Part shown: positions 1 through 7,617 of the stretch, one piece after another
Layout of the letters: each line of letters starts with the position of its first letter
How positions within the stretch are numbered: the first letter of the stretch is position 1
Assembly: GCF_014137855.1 (NCBI RefSeq)
Contig: NZ_JACGWT010000001.1
Location: 124,001 to 188,000 of the forward strand
DNA length: 64,000 bases
Reading direction: 5' to 3'
From: Microlunatus kandeliicorticis
GTDB lineage: Bacteria; Actinomycetota; Actinomycetes; Propionibacteriales; Propionibacteriaceae
The notes under the pieces: model-generated
What the model saw: the letters and a program-made list of their open reading frames with translations, nothing else
The model's database searches: none
Told to the model about the DNA's origin: nothing
Translations under genes and position numbers: made by a program

Positions 1-63
1 TTTGGTGCCGCCGGTGACCAGGGCTCTGCGGCCGTCGAGACGGTCCGGGTCTGCGTTCGTCAC
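1..63 (-). CDS. SDR-family oxidoreductase, N-terminal fragment cut by window edge
   Basis: Only the first 21 codons are present, from a GTG at 63-61 running leftward out of the window. They end in LVTGGTK, the start of the TGxxxGxG dinucleotide-binding loop of short-chain dehydrogenases, directly after a typical DGRRA lead-in. A strong GGAGGAG ribosome site lies about 7 bases upstream of the GTG. It follows the SnoaL-like gene on the same strand after a 54-bp gap, so the two are probably one transcript divergent from the MerR gene. The substrate cannot be inferred. Confidence 0.75.
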   Translation of the reverse strand, partial: MTNADPDRLDGRRALVTGGTK

Positions 64-117
64 TGTTCTCTCCTCCGTGTGTGTTGCAGGTGTGGGTGGT
101 GCAGGCGGTGGTGCGGA

Positions 118-477
118 TCAGGCCTCGTGATTGGCGATCACGAGCTCGGCGATGCGGTCGTCGCGCAGCGTGAACCGGTAGTCGAGGTCGGCGAGGCCGC
201 CCGGGAACGTCCCCTCGAGCCGCAGGGTGACCACCCAGTGGGTGTCGTCGATGCGGCGGGAGCCGATCTGCTCGGTGGTGTAGCTGAACTCGGCGCCGGC
301 GTCGCGGAGGAACGCGTGGATGTCGTCGTGGCCGCGGAAGGTCTCGCCCTGATCGACGACGACGGCGTCGTCGGCGACGAACCGCATCGCCGTGTCGGCG
401 TCGTGGACGATCGAGGCGGCGAGGAAGTCGCGCAGCGGGGTCGGGATCGGATCGGTCGGACGGTCGGTGTGGGTCAT
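118..477 (-). CDS. SnoaL/NTF2-like small protein (119 aa)
   Basis: This is a 119-residue protein of the NTF2/SnoaL fold, a cone-shaped alpha+beta barrel used by polyketide cyclases, ketosteroid isomerases and many stand-alone proteins of unknown role. Supporting features are the length, the N-terminal helix ending in DADTAMRFVADDAVVVDQG, the FRGHDDIHAFLRD segment, and the C-terminal YRFTLRDDRIAELVI strand pair. The start is ATG at 477; no clear ribosome site precedes it. It is transcribed away from the MerR gene, probably together with the SDR gene at 1-63. The exact substrate is unknown. Confidence 0.7.
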   Translation of the reverse strand: MTHTDRPTDPIPTPLRDFLAASIVHDADTAMRFVADDAVVVDQGETFRGHDDIHAFLRDAGAEFSYTTEQIGSRRIDDTHWVVTLRLEGTFPGGLADLDYRFTLRDDRIAELVIANHEA

Positions 478-517
478 GCGAGGAGCGTGTGGCCTCGCCG
501 CGACAGAGGGTCAAGCG

Positions 518-549
518 TTGGACTCTCCCCCGGGGGGAACGTCCAGACT
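518..549 (+). promoter_or_regulatory. MerR-type operator/promoter with long spacer
   Basis: An imperfect palindrome at 519-545 (arms TGGACTCTCCCCC and GGGGGGAACGTCCA) sits between TTGGAC (518-523) and CAGACT (544-549). The 20-bp spacer is the unusually long spacing that MerR proteins correct by twisting DNA. The MerR GTG at 556 lies 6 bases after the -10 element, so the transcript would be nearly leaderless. This is inferred from sequence layout only. Confidence 0.5.
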
Positions 550-555
550 GCAGAG

Positions 556-1350
556 GTGCTGACCATCGGTGAGTTCTCGCGGCTGACCCAGCTGAGCGTG
601 CGGACGCTGCGGCGCTACCACGAGGGCGCCCTGCTCGAGCCGGCCGTGGTGGACGAGGCCACCGGCTACCGCTACTACAGCCTCGACCAGATCCCCACCG
701 CACAGGTGATCCACCGGCTGCGCGAGCTCGACGTCCCGCTCGGCGACGTGCAGCGGATCCTCCGCACGCCGGATCCGGAGGTCCGCGCCGGGCTGGTCGC
801 CGACCATCTGCAACGGCTGGAGGCCGAGCTGGACCGCACGCGGGCCGCCGTCGTCTCGCTGCGTCGGCTGCTGCGACCCGACCCCGCACCGATCGCGGTG
901 GAGCTCCGCGCCGAACCCGCCCGGACGGTGGCGGCGGTCGAGGCGGTGGTGCGACACGGTGACGTGGCGTCCTGGTTCGCGGGCGCGATGGCCGAGCTCG
1001 GAGCCGCCGTCGGCACGGCGGTCACCGGCCCGCCCGGGGGGACCTTCGAGAACGCGCTGTTCGAGCAGGAACGCGGACGGGCGCTCGTCTATCTGCCGAC
1101 CGACGCGCCGCCCCGCACCGGACGCGTCCACCCGGTCACCCTGCCCGCGGTCGAGCTGGCGGTGACCACCCACGTCGGCGAGCACGACGGGGTCGAGGTG
1201 ACCTACGGGCAGTTCGGCACCTGGGTTATCGAGAACGCGATGTCCGTGGCCGGGCCGGTGCGCGAGCGCTATCTGGTCGGCCCCGCGGACGCCGAGGACC
1301 CCGAGGCGTGGCGCACCGAGATCGGTTGGCCGGTCTTCCGCGTCTCCTGA
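556..1350 (+). CDS. MerR-family regulator with GyrI-like effector domain
   Basis: The start is set at GTG 556 (VLTIGEFSRLTQLSVRTLR) because upstream in-frame codons run through the divergent gene and the operator. Residues 1-70 form the MerR winged helix (TIGEFSRL, then YRYYSLDQI). A dimerisation coiled coil follows around residues 75-110. Residues 115-264 resemble the GyrI/AraC effector-binding domain (TFENALFEQERGRALVYLP, ending EAWRTEIGWPVF). The protein therefore probably senses an amphipathic or cationic small molecule and controls itself and the divergent SnoaL/SDR genes. The ligand is unknown. Confidence 0.8.
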   Translation: MLTIGEFSRLTQLSVRTLRRYHEGALLEPAVVDEATGYRYYSLDQIPTAQVIHRLRELDVPLGDVQRILRTPDPEVRAGLVADHLQRLEAELDRTRAAVVSLRRLLRPDPAPIAVELRAEPARTVAAVEAVVRHGDVASWFAGAMAELGAAVGTAVTGPPGGTFENALFEQERGRALVYLPTDAPPRTGRVHPVTLPAVELAVTTHVGEHDGVEVTYGQFGTWVIENAMSVAGPVRERYLVGPADAEDPEAWRTEIGWPVFRVS

Positions 1351-1369
1351 AGGCTTTCGTCGCGGGACC

Positions 1370-2056
1370 TCAGCGACGGAGAACGAAGCCGAGTTGCAAG
1401 CCGTCGCTCTCGAGCACCTCAGGTTCGGCCAGGACGGCGATCTCGTCGAGGAGCTGGTCGCGGGTGAACCAGTGGACGAAGCCAGCCCCGGCACTGAAGG
1501 TGTCCAGAGGTTCCAACGCGTCGAACCGCGCCGCGGCCGCGCGGTGTTCGGCGTCTCCGTCGAGTGCGGCCCGCGCCTCTGCCTCCGACGAGACGACGTG
1601 CGAGGTGAGCGCCAGGATCCCGCCGGGGCGCAGCAGCTCCCACAACCTCGTCAGGTAGTTCTTCCGCAGGTCCGCTCCCGGCAGGTAGCCGTATTGCTTG
1701 CAGGACAGGATGGCGTCGAACGAGGCTGCGGTGAAGGGCATCTCTGTACCCGACACCTGGACCAGGCTCACACGGGTGCCCGCCGCTGTTGCCCAGGCCC
1801 GGGCTTCGTCGAGCATCCGGCGACTGACGTCGGTGCCGGTGACCCGATACCCCTGGCGGGCGAGCGGTACGGCGATGCGTCCGGCGCCACATCCGACGTC
1901 GAGGACATCGGCGGGAGGTGCCGGGAACCTGTTCAGCACTCTCGACTCGAGAGGCGTTGGACCGTGGGCGGCTTCGGCGCGGTAGTGCTCGACCTGATCA
2001 TCGCGGTCGAACCAGTCGCGCGCCGTGGCGAGGAGTTGCTCGTCCTGGGGCCGCAC
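1370..2056 (-). CDS. class I SAM-dependent methyltransferase
   Basis: SAM motif I is clear (DVLDVGCGAGRIAVPLA), followed by the acidic ribose-binding residue in VTGTDVSRRML and a motif-IV-like FDAILSCKQYGYLP. The family length is usual. The chosen start is GTG 2056 (VRPQDEQLLATARDWF): a TAGCAT -10 box at 2070-2065 lies 8 bases upstream, the leaderless arrangement seen repeatedly in this window. A longer version from GTG 2125 is open but would place the promoter inside the gene. It converges on the MerR gene. The methyl acceptor is unknown. Confidence 0.78.
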   Translation of the reverse strand: MRPQDEQLLATARDWFDRDDQVEHYRAEAAHGPTPLESRVLNRFPAPPADVLDVGCGAGRIAVPLARQGYRVTGTDVSRRMLDEARAWATAAGTRVSLVQVSGTEMPFTAASFDAILSCKQYGYLPGADLRKNYLTRLWELLRPGGILALTSHVVSSEAEARAALDGDAEHRAAAARFDALEPLDTFSAGAGFVHWFTRDQLLDEIAVLAEPEVLESDGLQLGFVLRR

Positions 2057-2162
2057 GAGAATCGATGCTAGGACCTCCTGACCCCGCACACTGCGGGATC
2101 CGACGCCCGGGACCGCGCGGTTCACCGTCCGCGGAGTCGACGAGAGTGCGTCCTCGGGCTGA

Positions 2163-2573
2163 CTAGTCGGTCGTCGCGTCGTCCCGGACCTTCGGCCGCT
2201 GACGGCGGGCCAGGACGATCAACGCGACGAGCAGGCCGAGCTGGATGCCGACCGTCGAGACCGAGAGGATGCGGTCGGCCACGGGTAGCCGATGGGTGAG
2301 CAGATCGAGCCGGGCGCCGACGACGACCACGGTGGCCGCGGACACCGGGGCCAACAGCCCCCACAGCCGAATCCCGGCGCGGTACGCCCAGGGGAGGACC
2401 GCCAGCTCGATCGCGACGACGGCGTCCGACAGGAGCGGTGTCGTGCCGCGGAACGGTGCGCTGCCGGTCCTCGTCGAGACGAAGACGACGATCCCGATCG
2501 TCAGGATCAGGACCGCGGCTCCCGCGCTGATCACCCGGTCGGCTCCGCTCACGGGCGGAGCCTGGGACTCCAC
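2163..2573 (-). CDS. hypothetical four-helix membrane protein
   Basis: About 136 residues from GTG 2573 (a TTG at 2576 is the alternative). Hydrophobic segments are visible at roughly residues 17-34 (AAVLILTIGIVVFVS), 47-63, 70-88 and 106-124, with a charged C-terminal tail RRQRPKVRDD. No enzyme motif is visible and I do not recognise the family. It is probably a small integral membrane protein. It lies upstream of the methyltransferase on the same strand, about 100 bases away. Confidence 0.55.
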   Translation of the reverse strand: MESQAPPVSGADRVISAGAAVLILTIGIVVFVSTRTGSAPFRGTTPLLSDAVVAIELAVLPWAYRAGIRLWGLLAPVSAATVVVVGARLDLLTHRLPVADRILSVSTVGIQLGLLVALIVLARRQRPKVRDDATTD

Positions 2574-2701
2574 CAACCGCGTCGTGGCCCGACGGTGCGA
2601 ATCCGGTGCCGACGTCAGTGCCGACCCCTACGGTGGGAGCCGTGCCGGTCCTCCTCGCCGGCGACAGGTCCTCGTCCCCGAGTTGATCATGGGAGGCAGT
2701 C

Positions 2702-3271
2702 GTGCAGGACGGCCGGACGGTGCGGGCGCTCGACCCGTCGACGTGGGAGGCGTTCGACGAGCTGTGCGCCAGCAGCAACGGATATCCCAGCGGGTGCTAC
2801 TGCTTGGGGATGCACGCCGAAGGACTCACCCGCAGTGCTCAGGCGAATCGCGAGCGCAAGCACGAGCGCGTGCTCGACGGCAGCACCCACGCTGCGCTGG
2901 TCTTCGACGGCGAGCTCTGCGTCGGTTGGTGCCAGTTCGGGTCGCCGGCCGAAATCGTCCGGATCAAGAACCGGAGGGAGTACGACAAGCAGCAGCCCGC
3001 CGTCGCGCCCGACTGGCGGATCGGCTGCAACTACGTCCGCGCCGGCCACCGCCGGCAGGGAGTGGCGACGGACGCGCTCGCGGGGGCGCTGCAGCTGATC
3101 GCCGCCATGGGCGGCGGGCGGGTGGAGGGCTACCCCGAGCCTGCCGACGCCGTCCCGGCCGGCTTCCTGTTCCACGGCGCGCTGTCGACCTTCGAGCGGC
3201 ACGGCTTCACCCGAGACCGGCTGATCGGCAAGCACCGATGGCTGGTGACGCGGGACGTCGATCCGGGCTGA
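2702..3271 (+). CDS. GNAT-family N-acetyltransferase
   Basis: 189 residues from GTG 2702, with GGGAGG 5-10 bases upstream. The acetyl-CoA pyrophosphate loop appears as RAGHRRQGVATDAL (Q/RxxGxA type). The preceding NYV strand and the following FLFHGALSTFERHGF segment complete the GNAT core. The N-terminal CASSNGYPSGCYCLGMHAEG, with three cysteines, is typical of one actinobacterial GNAT subgroup. The likely activity is acetyl transfer from acetyl-CoA to an amine of unknown identity. It converges on the MBL-fold gene. Confidence 0.78.
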   Translation: MQDGRTVRALDPSTWEAFDELCASSNGYPSGCYCLGMHAEGLTRSAQANRERKHERVLDGSTHAALVFDGELCVGWCQFGSPAEIVRIKNRREYDKQQPAVAPDWRIGCNYVRAGHRRQGVATDALAGALQLIAAMGGGRVEGYPEPADAVPAGFLFHGALSTFERHGFTRDRLIGKHRWLVTRDVDPG

Positions 3272-3297
3272 CCCGCGCCGATGCCGTCCACCCCGCG

Positions 3298-3930
3298 TCA
3301 ACCCCGGGCGTCGCAAGGCGGTCGCCACGGCTCGCGCTGGTGCGCCAACCAGGCCAGCTTCGGCCGAAGATCACGGACCCGTCGTTGTCCGGGTGTCCGC
3401 GGTGCGTCGAGGTCATGCGAGGTGATCGCGAGGTCTCCGACGACCACGACCGGACCTCCGCTGTCCTCAACCAGGACGATCTGCGACCCGTCGGTGTGGC
3501 CGGGTGCAGCCAGCAACCGCAGCCCCGGAAACAGCTCGACGTCGCCGTCGACCGGCACGTACTCGACTCCGGGTGCCTCGACCCAGGCACGGATCGTGTA
3601 GTCGTCACCGGCCAGGGCGTCGTCGAGCTCGCGGCGCTGGACGTAGATCGGCTTGCCGGCGAAGAGATGGTTCCCACCGCAGTGGTCCCAGTGCAGGTGG
3701 GTGTTGACGACGATGTCGATGGCGTCGGGATCGAGGTCGTCCGGCGCCACCGCATGCAGCCGCGGGTCCATGTCGGCGACCAAGGGATGCAGCTGGGTCA
3801 CGCCGGTGTCCACGAGGATCGTCGCAGCCGGGTGTTCGATGACGTGGACGATGACCGGCATCCGCTCGTCGCCCGCGAGCAGGTCCGCAACCTGGACCGG
3901 CCTGATCCTGATCAGAGTCGCGCCGTTCAC
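3298..3930 (-). CDS. MBL-fold metallohydrolase
   Basis: 210 residues. The start GTG 3930 overlaps the stop of the upstream DHFR-like gene (GTGA), which decides it against longer frames. The metallo-beta-lactamase signature HxHxDH is present in NTHLHWDHCGGN. A further metal histidine is in APGHTDGS and the bridging Asp in VVVGDLAIT. The layout resembles lactonases and quorum-quenching-like hydrolases. It is probably a cytosolic zinc hydrolase cotranscribed with the reductase. The substrate is unknown. Confidence 0.82.
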   Translation of the reverse strand: MNGATLIRIRPVQVADLLAGDERMPVIVHVIEHPAATILVDTGVTQLHPLVADMDPRLHAVAPDDLDPDAIDIVVNTHLHWDHCGGNHLFAGKPIYVQRRELDDALAGDDYTIRAWVEAPGVEYVPVDGDVELFPGLRLLAAPGHTDGSQIVLVEDSGGPVVVVGDLAITSHDLDAPRTPGQRRVRDLRPKLAWLAHQREPWRPPCDARG

Positions 3931-4523
3931 CGGTCGGCCCTCCGCAGCAGCGGGCGGACCGCGTAGCGCTGCATGACCACGCCCGATCCGAAGGACTTCA
4001 GCTCGAGCAGGTCGAGGTCGAGCGGGTCGAGATCGCCGTCGAACAGGGGCCGTCCGAAGCCGAGCACAGCCGGGTGGACGAAGAGCATCAGCTCGTCGAG
4101 CAGATCGGCGCGAAGCAGCTGGGTGGCGACGTCCGCGCCTCCGACCCCGATGTCTCCCTCGGTCTCGGCGCGGAGGCTGGCGAGCCGGCCGATCGCCTCC
4201 TCCCCGCCGACAACGCGGGTGTTGTGGCCCGCCTCCCGGCGCGAGCGGCTCAGCAGCACCTTGGGCTTCGACGTCCAGATGGCGCCGTACTCGCGCAGCA
4301 CGTCGGGGAGTGACTCGTCGTCGATCGCCCGGGGCCAGTACTGCTCCATGATCTCGTAGACGACCCTGCCCTGAACCATGATCGCGAGGCTCTGTGCACG
4401 GGCGTTGAACTCCCGGTGCAGCTCCTCGTCGATGCGCAGCCATTCGCCGGCACCGTGATCACCCGGGACCTGTTCGATCCGCAGGTCCAGCGACACGTTC
4501 ATCCAGTAGACGAACCGACCCAC
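3927..4523 (-). CDS. RibD C-terminal/DHFR-like reductase
   Basis: 198 residues from ATG 4523 with an AGGAGG site just upstream. It starts MGRFVYWMNVSLDL, the N-terminal strand of the DHFR-like family. VGGADVATQLLRADLLDEL is the NADPH-binding region, and LFVHPAVLGFGRPLF is the conserved C-terminal segment. These stand-alone proteins are NADPH-dependent reductases of unknown substrate, not folate reductases proper. It forms a two-gene operon with the MBL hydrolase and is divergent from the HxlR regulator, its probable controller. Confidence 0.8.
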   Translation of the reverse strand: MGRFVYWMNVSLDLRIEQVPGDHGAGEWLRIDEELHREFNARAQSLAIMVQGRVVYEIMEQYWPRAIDDESLPDVLREYGAIWTSKPKVLLSRSRREAGHNTRVVGGEEAIGRLASLRAETEGDIGVGGADVATQLLRADLLDELMLFVHPAVLGFGRPLFDGDLDPLDLDLLELKSFGSGVVMQRYAVRPLLRRADR

Positions 4524-4539
4524 TGGCTCCTCCTAGTGC

Positions 4540-4564
4540 TTGCAATTTGCAATCACTATAGTGA
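4540..4564. promoter_or_regulatory. probable HxlR operator in divergent promoter
   Basis: Two neighbouring palindromic elements lie between the divergent genes. TTGCAATTTGCAA (4540-4552) holds two copies of the self-complementary TTGCAA, and TCACTATAGTGA (4553-4564) is a perfect 12-bp palindrome carrying TATAGT. This AT-rich island stands out in GC-rich DNA and would control both the HxlR gene and the DHFR-like operon. Confidence 0.6.
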
Positions 4565-4591
4565 GGGCGAATCGGCTGTCAAGGAGAAACC

Positions 4592-5095
4592 GTGGATGCT
4601 CGGTCGGGCTGCCCGATCAACGCCGCCGTCGAATTGTTCGGTGATCGCTGGACACTGCTCGTGCTGCGGGACGTGATGTTCGACGACCGTCGTTACTTCC
4701 GTGCGCTGTTGGCAGGGTCCGCCGAGGGCATCGCCACCAACATCCTCTCCGACCGACTCGTCCGCCTGGTCGAGGCCGGACTGCTCAGCCGGGGCACGGC
4801 AGCGCGTGGGCAGCGTGCGCGCTACAGCCTCACCGAGGCGGGGATCCAGACGCTGCCGATCATCGTGGCTCTGGGGGACTGGGGAATCGCCTGGCGACCC
4901 TGCCGTGAACGGCTCCGCGCGCGCCAGCAGTTCCTCCGCGACGGTGGACCCGCCCTGATCGAGGAGGTGATGGACGAGTTGCGGGCTCGACACCTCTCTG
5001 CCACGGCGAAACCTGCGCACGAGGAGCCGTCCACGGATCGCTCGCGACTCGCCCAGCTCGCGTCGTTCCAGGATGACGCCGCGGAGCCCGGCTGA
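4592..5095 (+). CDS. HxlR-family transcriptional regulator
   Basis: 167 residues from GTG 4592, with AAGGAG at 4581-4586. The HxlR winged helix is diagnostic: CPINAAVELFGDRWTLLVLR with the conserved cysteine near position 7, then the recognition region IATNILSDRLVRLVEAGLL and the wing YSLTEAG. Relatives respond to aldehydes, diamide or quinones through that cysteine. An extra tail of about 60 residues follows the core. It probably represses the divergent reductase/MBL operon through the palindromes at 4540-4564. Confidence 0.88.
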   Translation: MDARSGCPINAAVELFGDRWTLLVLRDVMFDDRRYFRALLAGSAEGIATNILSDRLVRLVEAGLLSRGTAARGQRARYSLTEAGIQTLPIIVALGDWGIAWRPCRERLRARQQFLRDGGPALIEEVMDELRARHLSATAKPAHEEPSTDRSRLAQLASFQDDAAEPG

Positions 5096-5103
5096 ACCGA
5101 TGC

Positions 5104-5134
5104 TTGCTCCTCACGTCGCGTCAGGTCCTAGCGT
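5104..5134 (+). promoter_or_regulatory. MerR-type promoter, 19-bp spacer, leaderless
   Basis: TTGCTC (5104-5109) and TAGCGT (5129-5134) are separated by 19 bases. The spacer contains the near-palindrome CCTCACG / CGTCAGG (5109-5125, one mismatch). The gene's GTG at 5142 begins 7 bases after the -10 box, so transcription would start at or beside the start codon. Confidence 0.55.
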
Positions 5135-5141
5135 CGTCGTC

Positions 5142-5933
5142 GTGGAGCTCATGATCGGCGAGGTCGCCGCCCGGACCGGCGTCACCGAGCGCACGCTGCG
5201 CTACTACGAGGAGCTCGGGCTGCTCGCACCGGCGCGGGACGACGGCGGTCGTCGGCGCTACAGCCACGCTGTCCTCGACCGGCTCTACCGGATCCGGCTG
5301 CTCCGCCGGCTCGGCACCCGGCTCGGGGATCTCGATCCGGACGCCGCCGACCTGCGGTCGCTCACCCGCCGGCACCTGGCCGAGCTCGACGCCCGGCTCG
5401 CCGAGCTGGCCCGCCAGCGCGAGCGGGTCAGGGCAGTCGAGGACCGCTTGCTCGACGGTACGGCGCCGAGCGACGAGGCGCTGCTCGATCTGCTGTCCGG
5501 CCTGGGCGGCGACGAGGCGACGCCGACCCGCCGGATCACCCTGCTGGCCTATCGCGACCTCGCCGCGGCCCACTCCTGGCTGATCGAGGTGTTCGGGCTC
5601 GCTCCCGGGCCGGTCAGCCGTCACGACGGACAGGTCGTCCACGCCGAGGTCTTCGCCGGCGACGGCGTGATCTGGCTGCACCGCGAGGCCCCCGAGCACC
5701 GGCTGGTGCCGCCGCTCGCCCTGAACGGGTTCTGCACCGCCGCGCTCGCCGTCCACGTCGACGACGTCGACACCCACCACGCCCGTGCCGTCGCGGCCGG
5801 TGCGGTGATCACCCAGCCGCCGACCGACCAGGCCTACGGCTACCGCGAATACAGCGTCCTCGACCCGGAGGGCCACCTCTGGTCGTTCCAGACGCCGCTG
5901 CCCGAACCGCACCACCTCGAGGAGGACCGATGA
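5142..5933 (+). CDS. MerR regulator fused to a VOC (glyoxalase-like) domain
   Basis: About 263 residues. The start is GTG 5142 because the promoter ends just before it. Residues 1-75 are a MerR winged helix (MIGEVAARTGVTERTLRYY, RRYSHAVLDRLYRIRLLR). A coiled coil follows (ELDARLAELARQRERV). Residues 145-255 form a VOC/glyoxalase half (RITLLAYRDLAAAHSWLIE, then YREYSVLDPEGHLWSF). The VOC domain replaces the usual ligand-binding tail and suggests the protein binds the same molecule as the downstream VOC protein, with which it overlaps by ATGA. Confidence 0.8.
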   Translation: MELMIGEVAARTGVTERTLRYYEELGLLAPARDDGGRRRYSHAVLDRLYRIRLLRRLGTRLGDLDPDAADLRSLTRRHLAELDARLAELARQRERVRAVEDRLLDGTAPSDEALLDLLSGLGGDEATPTRRITLLAYRDLAAAHSWLIEVFGLAPGPVSRHDGQVVHAEVFAGDGVIWLHREAPEHRLVPPLALNGFCTAALAVHVDDVDTHHARAVAAGAVITQPPTDQAYGYREYSVLDPEGHLWSFQTPLPEPHHLEEDR

Positions 5934-6325
5934 GCGAACTGACTCCGTACATCTGCGTCAACGACTCGCGCGCCGCGATCGACTGGTACCGCGACGTGCT
6001 CGGTGCCGAGCTGACCGTCGAGCCGATCGTGATGGACGACGGCGCGGTCGGCCACTGCGAGCTCTCCGTCGGCGGAGCGCGCTGGATGATGTCCGACGCG
6101 TTCGCCTCCGCCGACGTCGCCCCGCCCGATCCGCGGCGCGGGGCGTGCGTCACCCTGCACCTCGGCGTCGACGACGTCGACCTGGTCGCCGCGCGGGTGG
6201 TGGCGTCCGGGCAGACGCTGGCCCGCGGGCCGGAGGACACTCCGGGGGTCGGTCGGGTCGCCGTGTTCCGGGACCCGTTCGGCCACCGCTGGTTCCTCAA
6301 CCAGCCGCTCCCGGCCGCAGGCTGA
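5930..6325 (+). CDS. VOC-family (PhnB/glyoxalase-like) protein
   Basis: 131 residues, starting at ATG 5930 inside the stop of the MerR-VOC gene. It shows the paired beta-alpha-beta3 pattern of VOC proteins: YICVNDSRAAIDWYRDVLGA near the N-terminus and VGRVAVFRDPFGHRWFLNQP at the C-terminus. Members bind metals or small ligands and include bleomycin-type resistance proteins and isomerases. The operon suggests it sequesters or converts the ligand sensed by the fused regulator. The activity is not determinable from sequence alone. Confidence 0.8.
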   Translation: MSELTPYICVNDSRAAIDWYRDVLGAELTVEPIVMDDGAVGHCELSVGGARWMMSDAFASADVAPPDPRRGACVTLHLGVDDVDLVAARVVASGQTLARGPEDTPGVGRVAVFRDPFGHRWFLNQPLPAAG

Positions 6326-6410
6326 GGCTCGCACCGGGTTCGTCCCGCGTGCAGGCCGGGGTGGTCCGGTGTTCACCCGACGGTCACGCCGGGCGCCTAG
6401 CTTCGTCGAC

Positions 6411-6641
6411 GTGACACACGTCTACGCCGTGGCCAGCGAGCTCGAGGCCGCCCGGGCCAGCTACTGCCTGGGCACGCACCGCCGGCCGGTCACCCGGCAC
6501 GCCGGCGTGGACGGGACGGTGCTGGTCGCCGTCGAGGGCTGCCCACTGCCGGAGACGATCGCCGACGCGCTGCGGGTCGCGGCACCGTCGGCGCGGCTGA
6601 GCTTCGTCTCGTCGGACGCGGTGGCGCGGACGCGTTCCTGA
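6411..6641 (+). CDS. small hypothetical protein (76 aa)
   Basis: The start is taken as GTG 6411, because TAGCTT at 6398-6403 lies 7 bases upstream, matching the leaderless promoters of neighbouring genes. The product (VTHVYAVASELEAAR...) has no membrane segment and two cysteines and looks like a small soluble alpha/beta protein. Codon bias matches the flanking genes. I do not recognise a family. It ends 19 bases before the phosphotransferase gene, which appears to have its own promoter. Confidence 0.5.
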   Translation: MTHVYAVASELEAARASYCLGTHRRPVTRHAGVDGTVLVAVEGCPLPETIADALRVAAPSARLSFVSSDAVARTRS

Positions 6642-6660
6642 CCACGTCCAGACTGGAGCC

Positions 6661-7569
6661 GTGGCGGAGGACGAGCGGACGATCTACGGCTACGACCTGG
6701 CACCGGACCTCCGGGTGGCGCTGACCGCGCCGGCGCCGGCCGAGGCGATCGCCTGGGTCGAGGACGTCGTCGGCGCCTCGGTGCTGGACCAGCGTGCGCT
6801 GCTCGGGGGGACGTCCTCGGCGATCCACCTGGTGACGACCACCGCAGCGCCGCCGCGTGACCGCCTGGTGCTCCGCCGGTACGTGCTCGACTGGGTCCGC
6901 GAGGAGCCGGAGATCCCCGGCAACGAGGCGCTGGCCCTCCGTCTGGTCGGCGCGGGTGCGGCAGGCGTCCCGGCGCCCGAGCTGCTGGCCAGCGAGCCGG
7001 AGGGAGCGCGACTGGGCTGTCCGGTGACGCTGATGACGGCGCTCCCGGGAACTCCGGTCTGGGACCCGCCGGACCGGACCGCCTGGCTGCGGGCACTGGC
7101 CGAGCTGGCGGTCCGGATCCACGCCATCCCGGTCTCTCCCGCGCTGTCGGACTGGGCGCCCTACGCCCCGGCTGCCCGGACGCCGCCGGCCTGGAGCCGT
7201 CATCCCGAGGCCTGGCTCACCGCCTATGCGCTCTGGGACGGGCCGACGCCACCGAGCGACCGGGTGTTCCTGCACCGCGACTTCCACCCGGGCAACGTGC
7301 TCTGGGCCGACGGCGTGATCACCGGCGTGGTCGACTGGACCTCGACCTGCGCCGGTCCTCCGGAAGAGGACATCGGGCACTGCCGCGCCGACCTGGCGAT
7401 CCGGCTCGGCCAGGACTGGGCAGACGAGTTCCTGGCGCTGTGGCAGCAGCGGACCGGCACGCGGGACTACCACCCCTACTGGGACCTGACGAACGTGGTC
7501 TCGTTCGACCACGACCGTCCCGAGCCGCGGCTCGACGCCTTCGTCGCCGCGGCCGCCGCCCGGCTCTGA
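6661..7569 (+). CDS. APH-type phosphotransferase family protein
   Basis: 302 residues from GTG 6661; CAGACT about 6 bases upstream is a plausible -10 box. The kinase catalytic loop is FLHRDFHPGNVLW and the metal-binding region is GVVDWTSTCAGPPEEDIGH. An N-terminal lobe has LLGGTSSAIHLV and LVLRRYV. This is the aminoglycoside phosphotransferase/choline kinase fold. Such chromosomal actinobacterial copies phosphorylate varied small molecules, so drug resistance should not be assumed. Confidence 0.82.
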   Translation: MAEDERTIYGYDLAPDLRVALTAPAPAEAIAWVEDVVGASVLDQRALLGGTSSAIHLVTTTAAPPRDRLVLRRYVLDWVREEPEIPGNEALALRLVGAGAAGVPAPELLASEPEGARLGCPVTLMTALPGTPVWDPPDRTAWLRALAELAVRIHAIPVSPALSDWAPYAPAARTPPAWSRHPEAWLTAYALWDGPTPPSDRVFLHRDFHPGNVLWADGVITGVVDWTSTCAGPPEEDIGHCRADLAIRLGQDWADEFLALWQQRTGTRDYHPYWDLTNVVSFDHDRPEPRLDAFVAAAAARL

Positions 7570-7584
7570 GCATCCGGGTGAACA

Positions 7585-7617
7585 TGATCAGAGCCGATGA
7601 TCAAGGAACGGTGATCA
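7585..7617. repeat. three TGATCA sites spaced 13-14 bases
   Basis: TGATCA occurs at 7585, 7598 and 7612 in the short convergent gap between the phosphotransferase and the membrane-protein gene, the last overlapping that gene's stop codon. A second array with exact 14-base spacing lies at 10634-10667. The function is unknown. Confidence 0.5.

Noticed and set aside
79-555. N-terminal extension of the MerR gene to 79
   Set aside because: It runs antisense through the SnoaL gene and through the MerR operator, with no family match.
2642-2686. Short leader peptide frame before the GNAT gene
   Set aside because: Only 14 codons with no conserved feature; a chance frame is likely.
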